Origin: Rhodococcus sp. H36-A4
GTDB taxonomy: Bacteria > Actinomycetota > Actinomycetes > Mycobacteriales > Mycobacteriaceae
DNA length: 64,000 nt
Direction of reading: 5' to 3'
NCBI RefSeq assembly: GCF_027158005.1
Contig: NZ_JAPVLQ010000001.1
Span: 789,745 to 853,744 of the forward strand
Position numbers and translations under genes: made by a program. Numbering within the stretch: the stretch's first letter is position 1; each line of letters begins with the position of its first letter. Under the pieces are notes generated by a model. The model was not told where the DNA came from and ran no database searches. It saw nothing but the letters and a program-made list of their open reading frames with translations. Of this stretch, positions 1-8,506 are shown one piece after another.

Positions 1-1036
1 CAGCGGGTGCAATCGTCGGTAGCAGCGATGTGTAGAGCAGGCCGACAGCGAAGGGAAGCACGAAAGCGTTGGCTCCCAAGTTGATCCAGTCGAGCGGCGG
101 ATCGGTGAACAATCCGGTAGCAGCGACGACAGCCAGGAGCGCGAACCCGATCATCGGTGAACGCCAGCGCCACCCGGCCACCGTGCCCACCAACAACAAC
201 GCAACGAACACGAGCGCCGTCGACATCTCGAACGAGCCGGTGGAGGAGCCTGCACCCAGATATGCCAGCGCGGCCAAAACGACGGCTCCCGTCGCCGTGG
301 GAAGCGCGAACGCCGCGCCGACCAGTAGCGGGATCACCGCAAGCCCGAGCAACCATCGATTCTGCATGGCATCACCGGTCCCGAGGCTTGCCACCGATCG
401 CTGGAACAGCCAGTACAGCATCAACCCGGCAACAGGAATCACGACCCCTACCAACAGGACTCGACGCTTTTCGTCCACGGGTGCGGGTTGGCCTTCGAAA
501 GCTCGCGCCCACGCCGACACCGCCAACAAGACAGCGAACACACCCAGCGCGACCAGCAGATACGTCTGCGGTGCATCAGGTTCGAGGTAATCGGCGTAGC
601 GAGCCGAGATGCCTTCACTTTCCAGCGGGCCCGCCATGGCCGTCGCGGACACCACGCCGACCACCAGAGCGCACTGCAATGTACGACGCTCTCGCATGCC
701 GGTCAGTGCCACGACGCCGCCGAGAATGAGCCCCGCCGCAAGCGCCCGCAGTTGCAACTGCCCGGCCGGTTGCACCAGCGACACGACCGCAAGCAGCACG
801 ATGCCGAATCCCGCTGCCGCACCGGCACTCCGGGTGCGTGAGACGACGGTTGCGATCACCACCGCAACGATCGCACCGAGCGTCGCCGCGGATGCCGCAC
901 TGTTGACGAAGACATCGAGACGGTAACCGCCGGAGAAGAATGCGAAGTCGTGCGGGACCGTCGTCGTCAGCGTCAACGCTGCCACGAACGCCCCCGCCAA
1001 CAGCGTTACATGCGAGAGGGCGAGTTTCGTGTTCAT
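1..1036 (-). CDS. Polytopic membrane protein, 3' end beyond window
   Basis: An open frame runs from an ATG at 1036 to the left edge without a stop, giving at least 345 residues. The product is mostly hydrophobic, with many predicted membrane segments separated by short charged loops, such as the loop carrying the motif VDEKRR. I recognise no catalytic motif and no family. The ATG shares its A with the TGA of the YdcF-like gene upstream (TGATG), so the two are almost certainly translated together. A role at the cell envelope is an inference from that partner. The frame is real because every overlapping alternative frame gives low-complexity arginine/proline-rich peptides. Confidence 0.7.
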   Translation of the reverse strand, partial: MNTKLALSHVTLLAGAFVAALTLTTTVPHDFAFFSGGYRLDVFVNSAASAATLGAIVAVVIATVVSRTRSAGAAAGFGIVLLAVVSLVQPAGQLQLRALAAGLILGGVVALTGMRERRTLQCALVVGVVSATAMAGPLESEGISARYADYLEPDAPQTYLLVALGVFAVLLAVSAWARAFEGQPAPVDEKRRVLLVGVVIPVAGLMLYWLFQRSVASLGTGDAMQNRWLLGLAVIPLLVGAAFALPTATGAVVLAALAYLGAGSSTGSFEMSTALVFVALLLVGTVAGWRWRSPMIGFALLAVVAATGLFTDPPLDWINLGANAFVLPFAVGLLYTSLLPTIAPA

Positions 1037-2058
1037 CAATTGACGTTCTGTAAGAAGACCACGAAGGCGAGTATGCCAACCAGCAAGACCGCGTTGGCCT
1101 TCCAATAGCGACGCAGCACGGCCACGAATTCGCGCAGAAAGGCCGTCGGCGAGTAGTACCGGGCAGTTCTGGCCCCCGTCACATGAGCATTCAAACCCAG
1201 ATCGCGGGTGAATGCCGCCGTCCGAAGCACATGAAAGTCGCTGGTGACGACGATCATCGGCTCGGACGTCAGGCCCGCCGAGTCCAGTAGCTCCTTGCTG
1301 AACACAAGATTCTCGCGAGTATTCCGCGACTCCGACTCCGCAAAGACCTTCGCCTCCGCGACGCCCCGCGCAGCAAGGTACTGCTTCATCGCAGTGGCCT
1401 CGGCCACCGACTCGTCGGTCCCCTGCCCACCCGACACGATCAGAGCAGGCCAACTCCCGGTGTCGACCTGGCCGTTGTACACCTCGAGCGCACGATCCAA
1501 CCGGCTCGCCAACAATGGAGTGACGCTGCCGCCCGGACCCAACCCACAGCCCAACGCCACGACGGACGCACTCCCCTCCGGCGGCTCGATACGTCCGTAA
1601 ATCAAAGCGTGGGCGGCGAATGCCGCGAGCTGGGCAGCCAAAGCCACCGCGAACAGCACCGCCGTCCACAAGCACGCAAGAAACCACAACGGAAGGGAAT
1701 GCGATTCGAGGACGACAACCACGGTGACCAGAAGGCCAATCCCCAGCACCGCCACAACAGCCAATGCAAGAGGTAGCGCCGTCGCCAGCCGAAGCCCTTC
1801 GCGTCGAATCACCAGGACCCCATTGACCGCCGAAACAGCGATCAGTCCGATCACCGTCAAGAAAATCAACGTCACTACGACGACGATCAGAACCGCCTCG
1901 ACCCGGACCTCGAGACGATCGAGCAGACTCAGCGCCCCCAAAACCCAGGCGAGCAGAGCAGCCACAACAAGTAGACCGTTGGACAACCGACGCGGCTCGA
2001 CGCGAATACTCACGATCGATGCCACACTCAGCACAACCGCAAGCGCGATGAAGAACAT
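1036..2058 (-). CDS. YdcF/SanA-like DUF218 membrane protein
   Basis: This 340-residue protein has about five hydrophobic segments in residues 1-170 and a C-terminal DUF218 domain. The domain begins near ALGCGLGPGG (about residue 178), continues through LIVSGGQGTDE and SRNTREN, and ends with IVVTSDFHVLR (about residue 285). Those motifs are typical of the YdcF/SanA/ElyC group, whose members are linked to envelope integrity and precursor metabolism. The C-terminal part carries one more hydrophobic segment. It is coupled by TGATG to the downstream membrane protein, and lies 29 bases downstream of the DUF6461-like gene on the same strand. The biochemical activity of this group is poorly defined. 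Confidence 0.85.
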   Translation of the reverse strand: MFFIALAVVLSVASIVSIRVEPRRLSNGLLVVAALLAWVLGALSLLDRLEVRVEAVLIVVVVTLIFLTVIGLIAVSAVNGVLVIRREGLRLATALPLALAVVAVLGIGLLVTVVVVLESHSLPLWFLACLWTAVLFAVALAAQLAAFAAHALIYGRIEPPEGSASVVALGCGLGPGGSVTPLLASRLDRALEVYNGQVDTGSWPALIVSGGQGTDESVAEATAMKQYLAARGVAEAKVFAESESRNTRENLVFSKELLDSAGLTSEPMIVVTSDFHVLRTAAFTRDLGLNAHVTGARTARYYSPTAFLREFVAVLRRYWKANAVLLVGILAFVVFLQNVN

Positions 2059-2087
2059 TCGTCGAACCTATCTGTTGATCAGACGAT

Positions 2088-2672
2088 TCAGGCCCCGCCA
2101 CACGTCTCGGTGATCAAAGGTTCGATCGGATCAGCCGTCAGAGCAATCACTCCCGCGAGCCGCGCCTGCATACACAAACCGCCCGACATCCACTCTTCCC
2201 AATCGATCTCGTCTTCCTCATCGAGATAGCCTTCGGGAGCCGAACGATCCGACGGGTCCGCCACACGGCCCAACTCGAAATGCCGCTCGATGGCGCCATC
2301 GACGGCGTACATGAACGTCGACAGCAAATTCACATCCCACTGCACAGTGATACTGGTGCCGAACGCGTCCGACAACCGCTCCGGCAGAGGCGACAACACC
2401 GCATTGAGCGCGAACTCCTCGAGCACCCACACCCAGCCACCGGCAACACCCGCACACCGCTGCGCCAGATCATCATCGCCGAGCGAATCCATCCACTCGT
2501 CGTCACTCATCCCCGCCGCCCGGCGCGCCTTCCTCGGGTTCACGGAATTGAACACCTCGAGCACAGCCTCCGGGTCAGCGGAATGCACCAGCGTGAAACA
2601 CAAACCCATATCGAAGCGGTCGTCCTCCTCTACCCACGCAAAATCGTCCTGGGAAATTTCTGTCGACGTCAT
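2088..2672 (-). CDS. DUF6461-like acidic cytosolic protein
   Basis: The start is placed at ATG 2672 (MTSTEISQDD) because GGAAAG stands eight bases upstream; a longer frame to 2729 would add a Cys/Trp-rich tail without a ribosome site. The 194-residue acidic product opens with an aromatic-acidic stretch (FAWVEEDDRF) followed by GLCFTLV, which matches the start of the protein encoded at 2857-3450 (YAWIRDDPFLFDEGFCLTI). That pattern is what I associate with DUF6461, an actinobacterial family of unknown function often present as neighbouring paralogues. No catalytic residues or membrane segments are evident. Confidence 0.6.
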   Translation of the reverse strand: MTSTEISQDDFAWVEEDDRFDMGLCFTLVHSADPEAVLEVFNSVNPRKARRAAGMSDDEWMDSLGDDDLAQRCAGVAGGWVWVLEEFALNAVLSPLPERLSDAFGTSITVQWDVNLLSTFMYAVDGAIERHFELGRVADPSDRSAPEGYLDEEDEIDWEEWMSGGLCMQARLAGVIALTADPIEPLITETCGGA

Positions 2673-2856
2673 CAGGACAGCTTTCCACTCGAAGAGGCAC
2701 CAGCCCAACACGCAGCAGGCTCCGGACAAATTTGTCGCAGTACAGGACCTACAGTCGGCTCCATGTCCGACACCGCGAACTACGACGTGTACACCCTGGA
2801 GCTAGGCCCGGTCGACACCCTCGGTGAAATGCATGAGCTCGAAGGTCTACTGCTGA

Positions 2857-3450
2857 TCAGGTGAACTGACAGATGCGGTACTGCGACTGACTCAGCAACG
2901 AATGAGTCAGTCGTACAACGGTTATCGCCTCGGCCAGCGCGAACGCCGCCTGGTGATAGGTGACGATCTCCGGCAGCATCTCATCAGGTTCTCGACCGAG
3001 GTGAAAGCCACCGATCCGTTCCATGAGCGGAAGAAGTGCATCAGGGTCCTCGCCGCTACGTGAGTCTGCGAACATCTTCTCGAACGTTGTGACCGTCGAC
3101 CCGTCTCGGAAGAACTTGAAGTAGCTGACGGCAGGGTTTGCATCGATGCTGACCACCGTCCGACCAACCGATAGTGACTGCTTGGCATCATCACCAAGGT
3201 AGCCGTAGGGCTCGTAGAAAACGACGGCATCATCGACTTGAAGGAGACCACCGATCAGATCGAACCCGTGGTCATACGCGAATTCGGTGAGGGCTTCGTA
3301 ATCACCCTTACTCGATGCTGTCACCGCCGGTAGCACTGCCGCTACGTCGTCGATGGTCGCTGAAGTGCAGATCGTCAAACAGAATCCCTCGTCGAACAGA
3401 AATGGATCATCTCGGATCCATGCGTAATCGGTGTAACGCACGTCGGTCAT
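2857..3450 (-). CDS. DUF6461-like protein, paralogue of the 2088-2672 product
   Basis: The 197-residue product starts MTDVRYTDYAWIRDDPFLFD and continues with EGFCLTICTSAT, aligning with the N-terminus of the protein at 2088-2672. The middle contains GGLLQVDDAVVFYEPYGYLG; family members tend to have a 'what the domain sees' patch of aromatic residues here. It is a soluble protein with no signal peptide. The two paralogues are on the same strand, separated by 184 bases, so they could be one transcript, but no function can be given. Base composition is lower in G+C than in the flanking core genes, which fits an accessory locus. Confidence 0.6.
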   Translation of the reverse strand: MTDVRYTDYAWIRDDPFLFDEGFCLTICTSATIDDVAAVLPAVTASSKGDYEALTEFAYDHGFDLIGGLLQVDDAVVFYEPYGYLGDDAKQSLSVGRTVVSIDANPAVSYFKFFRDGSTVTTFEKMFADSRSGEDPDALLPLMERIGGFHLGREPDEMLPEIVTYHQAAFALAEAITVVRLTHSLLSQSQYRICQFT

Positions 3451-3901
3451 CGTCCTAATCTACGTCGATTGCCCTGATGAACCTGTTCGCATCGCGTGTA
3501 ATCAGCAGGCTTCACAGACCTGTGGCCGTTTCTTGGATGAGCTCCTATGCTGCGCTCATCTATCCATGCGACGACGTTCGAACAGATTTCCGCGAAGACG
3601 ACCCGGCTGACTGCTCACTGACCCGATCTACGCATTCGCTGCAGCGGCAACTTGCTGTCAGGCAGTCGACTCCGAACAAGGCCTCGAACTCTCCGAATAG
3701 GCTGGACTCTTGTGGACCCGCGGGTCTATTGCCCACATTGTCGTCGTACTGCCGACCAGACCGATGTGCACATCGGTCTCCGGGAGTGTCAGGTTAACGG
3801 TGGATCCGACCTGGGCGGCTCGGTACCGTTCACACGCTCGCCGAGCATGGTGTGGACTAATCGGTGGTGTTTCGTTTCTGACTTCGACTAGCTTGTGTGC
3901 A
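3451..3901. other. Non-coding gap with a long perfect palindrome
   Basis: No frame here has convincing codon use or a ribosome site. The only strong structure is the 22-base palindrome at 3758-3779, listed separately. The region is relatively A+T-rich for this genome and separates the DUF6461-like pair from the small hypothetical gene on the other strand. Confidence 0.5.
3758..3779. repeat. 22-base perfect palindrome
   Basis: The eleven bases AGACCGATGTG are followed directly by their exact reverse complement, with no spacer. It lies 123 bases upstream of the ATG at 3902 and about 310 bases upstream of the DUF6461-like start at 3450. Its symmetry and length suit a binding site for a dimeric regulator, but no regulator gene is adjacent, so this is only a candidate operator. 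Confidence 0.6.
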
Positions 3902-4219
3902 ATGGCCATTCGATTCCACGTCACATCCGTGCTGAACCGTGCGTCTATTCGTGAGCACGGCCTCGACTACCGAAAGATGGGCGCCGCCCGCGGTATAGCC
4001 GGTAGTTACGAGGCCGAGCAGGAGGGTTGCTTTCTGGCCTGCAGCCCCTCGGAGCGAGACTGGTTTGTTCGGATGAACAACACTGGTGGCCCTGTCGATG
4101 TGTGGGAGGTCAACGGTGTGGAGGACGACGAGCTGACCATCTCGCCGGAGGGCCATCACTATCGCGCAGGAATCCTTCCACCGGATCGAATTTGTCTAGC
4201 GCAGCGCGACATAGCGTAA
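3902..4219 (+). CDS. Small hypothetical protein with HGLDYRKMG motif
   Basis: The product is 105 residues from ATG 3902 (MAIRFHVTSVLN). Motifs include SIREHGLDYRKMG near residue 19, GIAGSYEAEQEGCFL near 33 and WFVRMNNTGGPVDVWEV near 57. I recognise the pattern as a recurrent actinobacterial hypothetical family that reads like a small ADP-ribosyl-transfer-type or RES-like fold (an N-terminal 'LxHGLD' segment and a VDVW strand), but I cannot assign a reaction. A longer frame starting at 3710 crosses the palindrome and has no ribosome site, so I rejected it. The gene stands alone and converges with the MFS gene ending at 4366. Confidence 0.55.
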   Translation: MAIRFHVTSVLNRASIREHGLDYRKMGAARGIAGSYEAEQEGCFLACSPSERDWFVRMNNTGGPVDVWEVNGVEDDELTISPEGHHYRAGILPPDRICLAQRDIA

Positions 4220-4365
4220 AACGAGATCGAGTGGCGGTTTACACAATCCGCGCAGCCAGCATTCAGCGTCTGGGTACCGCCCCCCCGAACGACGTCCACT
4301 ACCGTCGCCGGCCGCGAAAGCGTCCTGAAAATGGCATCTCGAACGTCCGAAATCTTCGCGGTAGA

Positions 4366-5553
4366 TCAGTTCGACGGCCGCCGTCCACGCGATTGCTGTC
4401 TCCGTTGACGCGCCACACGCACTGCGACAGCCAAGATTGTCACTGTTGCTGCTGCGGTGAACGCGGGCCGGAACCCGGCGGTGGTGATGACTGCACCGAG
4501 AACTGCTGCGCCGATAGCCTGCCCGAACACCAAGGCCACGAACAGCATTGCGGTACCTGCAGCTGAGTTGGCCGGATCGATGTCGGTAGTCCATGCAATG
4601 AGCGCTGAGGTTGCTGCGGTGAACCCCCACCCGAAAACCACGCAGGCCACCAGCGCGATCGATAGGTGTGGTGGTTGCAGTATCAAGGCCGTGATAGCCA
4701 CCGCCATTGCCGTGCAACTGAGAGCCCACGCATCTACAGCCTCGAGTATTGCGACAGTTCGTGCGGTGGCGATTACCGCCGTCGCACCCAATCCGAGGGC
4801 AATCCAAGCAGCGATGGTGTCGTGTTCGGATCCGATGCCTGTCTCGACGAGGAAGCTTCGGCCGTAGGTCCAGACTGCGCTGGATCCCGCACCCATCAGA
4901 GTTGCCGCGACAAGGATCTCGAGGTGCGCCGCAAACCAGGGTTTCGACAGGCCGCTTGCCCCTGCGGCCGCTTGGGTCGATGCCCGCTTTCGATCCGTCA
5001 TCAGAACTGCCGCCGCGAACGCGGCCGTGAGTGCACCGATCGCAATCCAGGCCAGACGCCACTCGGGCAGGAGCACCAGCGCTAGGACCCCCGCACCGAC
5101 GAGCCCCGGACCTGTCCCTGCGTTGACCGTGGATTGGGCACGACCGACGGTTTCAGAACCAACATTGCGGCTCACAATGGTCACGAGCGCAGGGGAAGCG
5201 AATCCTGCACCGGCAGAGCTGATCACAGCGAAGACCGAGAACGCCGAAGCGTCCGCGGCACCGGCCATCCCCCACACCCCAGCACATGCTGTGCACGTAG
5301 CGCACAGTACGAGCAGTCGAGGTCGGGTGGCGGCGCGGGCGAACCCGATTGCTGCGGCCCCGCAGTAGACCAACGACGATCCAGCCGAAATGTATCCCGC
5401 CTGTTCGGCCTCGACACCGAGATCGGTCTGCATGTCCGGGAGGAACAGTCCGTATGCCAACCGCACCAGTCCGTACGTGGCCGCGATGAAGCATGTCCCG
5501 AACGCGACCGTCAGACCACCACGTTCATCGACAAACGAAAACGATCGTTTCAT
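4366..5553 (-). CDS. MFS transporter, 12-TM
   Basis: From ATG 5553 (MKRSFSFVDERG) the product is 395 residues with about twelve hydrophobic helices and a short basic C-terminus (RQRRQQSRGRR), as expected for a major facilitator permease of the proton-coupled efflux type. The N-terminal helix contains FIAATYGLVRLAYGLFLPD, typical of the YbfB/Bcr-like MFS group. The longer frame reaching 5964 only covers the opposite-strand TetR gene. The start is 24 bases from the divergent TetR start, so the regulator very likely represses this transporter and itself. The substrate is unknown. Confidence 0.85.
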   Translation of the reverse strand: MKRSFSFVDERGGLTVAFGTCFIAATYGLVRLAYGLFLPDMQTDLGVEAEQAGYISAGSSLVYCGAAAIGFARAATRPRLLVLCATCTACAGVWGMAGAADASAFSVFAVISSAGAGFASPALVTIVSRNVGSETVGRAQSTVNAGTGPGLVGAGVLALVLLPEWRLAWIAIGALTAAFAAAVLMTDRKRASTQAAAGASGLSKPWFAAHLEILVAATLMGAGSSAVWTYGRSFLVETGIGSEHDTIAAWIALGLGATAVIATARTVAILEAVDAWALSCTAMAVAITALILQPPHLSIALVACVVFGWGFTAATSALIAWTTDIDPANSAAGTAMLFVALVFGQAIGAAVLGAVITTAGFRPAFTAAATVTILAVAVRVARQRRQQSRGRRPSN

Positions 5554-5577
5554 ATTGAGCAGTCTAAGGTAGAGACC

Positions 5578-6192
5578 ATGCCGGTGCGCAAGAGCTCCGA
5601 GACCAAACTTCTCGACGCAGTGGACGAACTGATGTTCACCCGGGGCATCGAGGCCACACCCGTCGATGCCGTATTGGCTCGAGCCGGCTTGTCGGCTGCG
5701 ACCATGTATCGCGGCTTCCGCAGCAAAGAAGCCCTGGTCGCCGCAGCGCTGGAACGTCGTCAACAACGCTGGCAGGACACCTGGTGCCGCGCCATCGAGA
5801 CCGCAGACAATGATGAGCAGCGTCTTCTCGCAGTGTTCGACGCGATCGACGACTTCGCTGATCGACCGGACGGTGCGCGGTGGTGCGCCTTCCTGGGAAC
5901 CGCAGCCGAATACGCTGACCCACCTGCCGAAATCGCGGCTGCGGTCGAGGCGGATACCACTCACCTACGTCGCACCCTACGATCGCTGGCGTCGAATCTG
6001 CCGTGCACCGATCCCGACGGGCTCGCCGAATCCATTCTGCTGATCCTGACCGGCGACCTCGCCATGCGCCTCCGTGACCATCGACACCGGACTTCGGGGA
6101 AGGCAAGAGGAATAGCAGCAACGCTCATCACAGCCTCCATGAACGCTGCCTCCTTCGACCAAACAGGCCCCAGGCGATCAAGCATTGGCTAG
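5578..6192 (+). CDS. TetR/AcrR-family transcriptional regulator
   Basis: The 204-residue protein has an N-terminal TetR helix-turn-helix: TRGIEATPVDAVLARAGLS then ATMYRGFRSKEALVAAAL (about residues 20-60). The C-terminal ligand domain is divergent. It starts at ATG 5578, only 24 bases from the divergent MFS start at 5553. That gap (TCTAAGGTAGA is an imperfect dyad within it) must hold the operators and both promoters or overlap the coding ends. Local repression of the transporter is the standard arrangement for this family; the inducer is unknown. Confidence 0.88.
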   Translation: MPVRKSSETKLLDAVDELMFTRGIEATPVDAVLARAGLSAATMYRGFRSKEALVAAALERRQQRWQDTWCRAIETADNDEQRLLAVFDAIDDFADRPDGARWCAFLGTAAEYADPPAEIAAAVEADTTHLRRTLRSLASNLPCTDPDGLAESILLILTGDLAMRLRDHRHRTSGKARGIAATLITASMNAASFDQTGPRRSSIG

Positions 6193-6201
6193 GTTCTCGG
6201 C

Positions 6202-7140
6202 ATGCAGAGGAAACTGATTGCGGCACTCGGCTCGGTAGTTGCGTTGCTGTTCACCGCGACCGGCCAGGCCTCGGCGGCGGAACTCCCAGTGTCGTACAAC
6301 TTCTTCGGCGGTATCGTGCCGGAGCTGACCAACCCCGAAGGTTCGCTACCCGGTTCCAATGATTACGGGTGTGTGCCGTCCGAAGAACATCCCGACCCGG
6401 TGGTGCTCGTTCACGGAACGGGCGGGTCGCAACAGACTAACTGGGGGACGTACGTCCCGCTGTTGAAGAACGAGGGATACTGCGTTTTTGCGCTCACCTA
6501 CGGTACGCCGAACGGATTACCCTGGCCGGCTACCGCCGTCGGGGGCATGGAGAACATGGAGGACAGCGCGAGCGAGTTCGCCAACTTCGTGGACGGAGTT
6601 CTCGCCGCTACCGGCGCATCCAAGGTGGATGTCGTCGGCCACTCACAAGGCACCATCCTGCCTGCCTACTACGCGAAGTACCTGGGCGGCCGAGACAAGA
6701 TCGACAAATACGTCTCGATCGCACCCGCATGGAACGGCACCACCGTGGCGGGAATGGACGTTATTTTCGAACAGGCCCGGCGACTCGGAATCAAAACCGA
6801 GGACTTACCGATCTGCCATGCGTGTGGACAGCTCGATCCCGGCTCCTCGTTCATGCGGGCGATTCGGGAGGGTGGCTACTACTACCCCGAGATCGAGTAC
6901 ACGAACATCGCGACGAAGTACGACGAACTCGTCGTCCCATACTCCGCGGCCCTGCAGCCCGGTGGCGACAACGTTCACAACATCCTCGTCCAGGACGGAT
7001 GCGACGTCGACTACACCGAGCACGCCGGCATCGCCGGATCCCGGCGAGCGGCCTACTTCGTGCTCAATGCCCTCGATCCCGAGAACCCGCGGCCGGTCCC
7101 CTGCGATCGAGCGGCACCGCTGTCCGGTTCGGCCTTCTGA
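6202..7140 (+). CDS. Secreted lipase/esterase, alpha/beta-hydrolase (lipase class 2 type)
   Basis: The 312-residue product begins with a signal peptide (MQRKLIAALGSVVALLF, cleavage after ASA near residue 26). The mature part has the oxyanion motif VVLVHGT (residues 67-73) and the nucleophile elbow VVGHSQG with Ser148. Asp and His of the triad plausibly lie near YDELVVPY and VDYTEHAG. Paired cysteines (residue 57 with about 94; a CHAC pair near 216-219) suggest disulfides. It resembles actinobacterial triacylglycerol lipases of the LipA/EstB class 2 type, and is a paralogue of the product at 44352-45329. It starts 10 bases after the TetR stop, so read-through is possible. The natural substrate is unknown. 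Confidence 0.88.
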   Translation: MQRKLIAALGSVVALLFTATGQASAAELPVSYNFFGGIVPELTNPEGSLPGSNDYGCVPSEEHPDPVVLVHGTGGSQQTNWGTYVPLLKNEGYCVFALTYGTPNGLPWPATAVGGMENMEDSASEFANFVDGVLAATGASKVDVVGHSQGTILPAYYAKYLGGRDKIDKYVSIAPAWNGTTVAGMDVIFEQARRLGIKTEDLPICHACGQLDPGSSFMRAIREGGYYYPEIEYTNIATKYDELVVPYSAALQPGGDNVHNILVQDGCDVDYTEHAGIAGSRRAAYFVLNALDPENPRPVPCDRAAPLSGSAF

Positions 7141-7209
7141 GCCGCAAGAGTCGACAAGTTCGGTGCTTGGACTGACGTTCCGCGGAGGCCACGAAACGGT
7201 GCTGCAGTC

Positions 7210-7243
7210 GTCGCTGAGGGTGATACCTGCGTCCCTCAGCGAC
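7210..7243. terminator. Bidirectional terminator-like hairpin
   Basis: GTCGCTGAGGG and CCCTCAGCGAC form perfect 11-base arms around a 12-base loop, between the lipase stop (7140) and the RES-gene stop (7245). There is no long T tract on either side, so efficiency is uncertain. Confidence 0.6.
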
Positions 7244-7244
7244 T

Positions 7245-7904
7245 TCAGACCACCAGATAGCCCAACCTTTTTGCTGCGCCGGTAATGCGGCTCGAAAGGT
7301 CAGGATGACTCAACGGCAAAGAAAGCGCTGGTCGAACGGGCATTGCAGCGCCAGCAGGTGTGAACAGCGCTAGGCAAGGCGCGCCGGCGAACCGGCTGTT
7401 GTATCGCAGTCCGTCGAGGTCCGGGAATGCCTCCACGACGTGGCGTGCCCACTGCTGAGTGACTGCGTGCTGTCCGGTCGATAGTGCGAAATTGCCGCCG
7501 GTGCGCGTCGCCCAGGCGCCATCGCTGTCGGTCGCAACGTCGAGGACGGTGATCGGTCGGGTGAACGAAAGACCCGTCAGATAGGGGCGATCACACTCTC
7601 GATCGATCGTGCGATCTACCTGAAATGCCTCGGCTAACGCTACTCCCGGAGTTGATGCGCCGTACCAGACACCGCGACCGGTCGGGTCATTGCCGAGAGG
7701 TAGGGCGTGCGGGTCGAAGCGCAACAGCGGTCCGTAGGTGCGCATTTCGCTCCAGGCCAGCACGTGGTCGCCGTCGGTCCTATGAACCCGCCACCACACC
7801 TCTTCGGTCGTAATCACCCGTAGTTCACCGTCCTGGATCCCCAACTTGCGCAGCACTTGTGGGGAAGGTGGATCCGGCAGCATCGGACTCGGATTCGACG
7901 TCAC
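7245..7904 (-). CDS. RES-domain toxin (NAD-degrading family)
   Basis: The RES domain is recognisable by WWRVHR, GVWYGASTPGVALAEAF and LRYNSRFAGAPCLALF, which hold the conserved Arg, Glu and Ser that name it. RES toxins related to mycobacterial MbcT consume cellular NAD+. The start is a GTG at 7904 whose bases overlap the TGA of the upstream antitoxin (GTGA), giving 219 residues; a longer frame to 7973 has no ribosome site and lies inside the antitoxin gene. The antitoxin-first order and the four-base overlap are the classic layout. All three signature residues are present, so the toxin looks intact. Confidence 0.9.
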   Translation of the reverse strand: MTSNPSPMLPDPPSPQVLRKLGIQDGELRVITTEEVWWRVHRTDGDHVLAWSEMRTYGPLLRFDPHALPLGNDPTGRGVWYGASTPGVALAEAFQVDRTIDRECDRPYLTGLSFTRPITVLDVATDSDGAWATRTGGNFALSTGQHAVTQQWARHVVEAFPDLDGLRYNSRFAGAPCLALFTPAGAAMPVRPALSLPLSHPDLSSRITGAAKRLGYLVV

Positions 7905-8506
7905 GAACCTGCCCAGTCGCGAACCTCGACAAGCTGCAGCACCGAGTCGACCAGCTCTCCGGCCAACAACCATTCCCTGACCGATCTTGGCTTCCCATCG
8001 ACCAGTAGCTCCGGCTGGGGTGTTGTGAGGAAGCCAGCCACAGCGGCGGGGTGCAGCTTTCGGCGCAGCAAATGTGGCAGCACCTGATCGAGCGCGCGGA
8101 CGTGCTTGAGGACGAGTTCCTTGGATTCACTGCGGCTCTCGACGAGTTCGAACTGAAGTGCGGGGTAGACCCACGTGCCACCGTCGTCGATTGCCCACAG
8201 CGTGTGATGCAGACGGCGCTGTCTCAATCGAGAATCACTGACGTTCAACCCTTTCGCCACCTCTGCGGGTGAGTACGCCATGCTGTAGAGCCGAGCCATA
8301 TGAGCGACTACGTCGGCGGCATTCTCGTCGTAGGACTCAGAATCCTCGGTCAGGCCGAAGGAATCGAGTAAGTGTGCCTCGGTGGCGGTCAGTCGAGCCG
8401 AGCCAGGCCGCTGCGGATGCAAGGCGCGCAACGCAGATATGAGGTCGGACCGATCGAAATCGAATCGGTCTCGGAGTAGTTGATCGAGCTCGTCCACAGT
8501 TGCCAC
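7901..8506 (-). CDS. Xre/MbcA/ParS-type antitoxin of the RES module
   Basis: The 201-residue product pairs with the RES toxin through a four-base overlap. Its C-terminus has the toxin-binding segment HPAAVAGFLTTPQPELLVDG followed by PRSVREWLLAGELV (about residues 153-187), typical of the Xre/MbcA/ParS C-terminal domain. The middle region (SPAEVAKGLNVSDSRLRQRR) is a helix-turn-helix, suggesting DNA binding and autoregulation. It is longer than MbcA of M. tuberculosis because of an extra N-terminal part. Autorepression through the dyad upstream is inferred. Confidence 0.88.
   Translation of the reverse strand: MATVDELDQLLRDRFDFDRSDLISALRALHPQRPGSARLTATEAHLLDSFGLTEDSESYDENAADVVAHMARLYSMAYSPAEVAKGLNVSDSRLRQRRLHHTLWAIDDGGTWVYPALQFELVESRSESKELVLKHVRALDQVLPHLLRRKLHPAAVAGFLTTPQPELLVDGKPRSVREWLLAGELVDSVLQLVEVRDWAGS

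Noticed and set aside
2763..2864. 33-codon plus-strand frame (MSDTANYDVYTLELG)
   Set aside because: It has reasonable codons, but no ribosome site and no recognisable family, and overlaps the 3' end of the DUF6461-like gene; kept only as a possible remnant.
3477..3797. 106-codon plus-strand frame over the palindrome
   Set aside because: Low-complexity Ser/Arg composition, no ribosome site, and it runs through a perfect palindrome.
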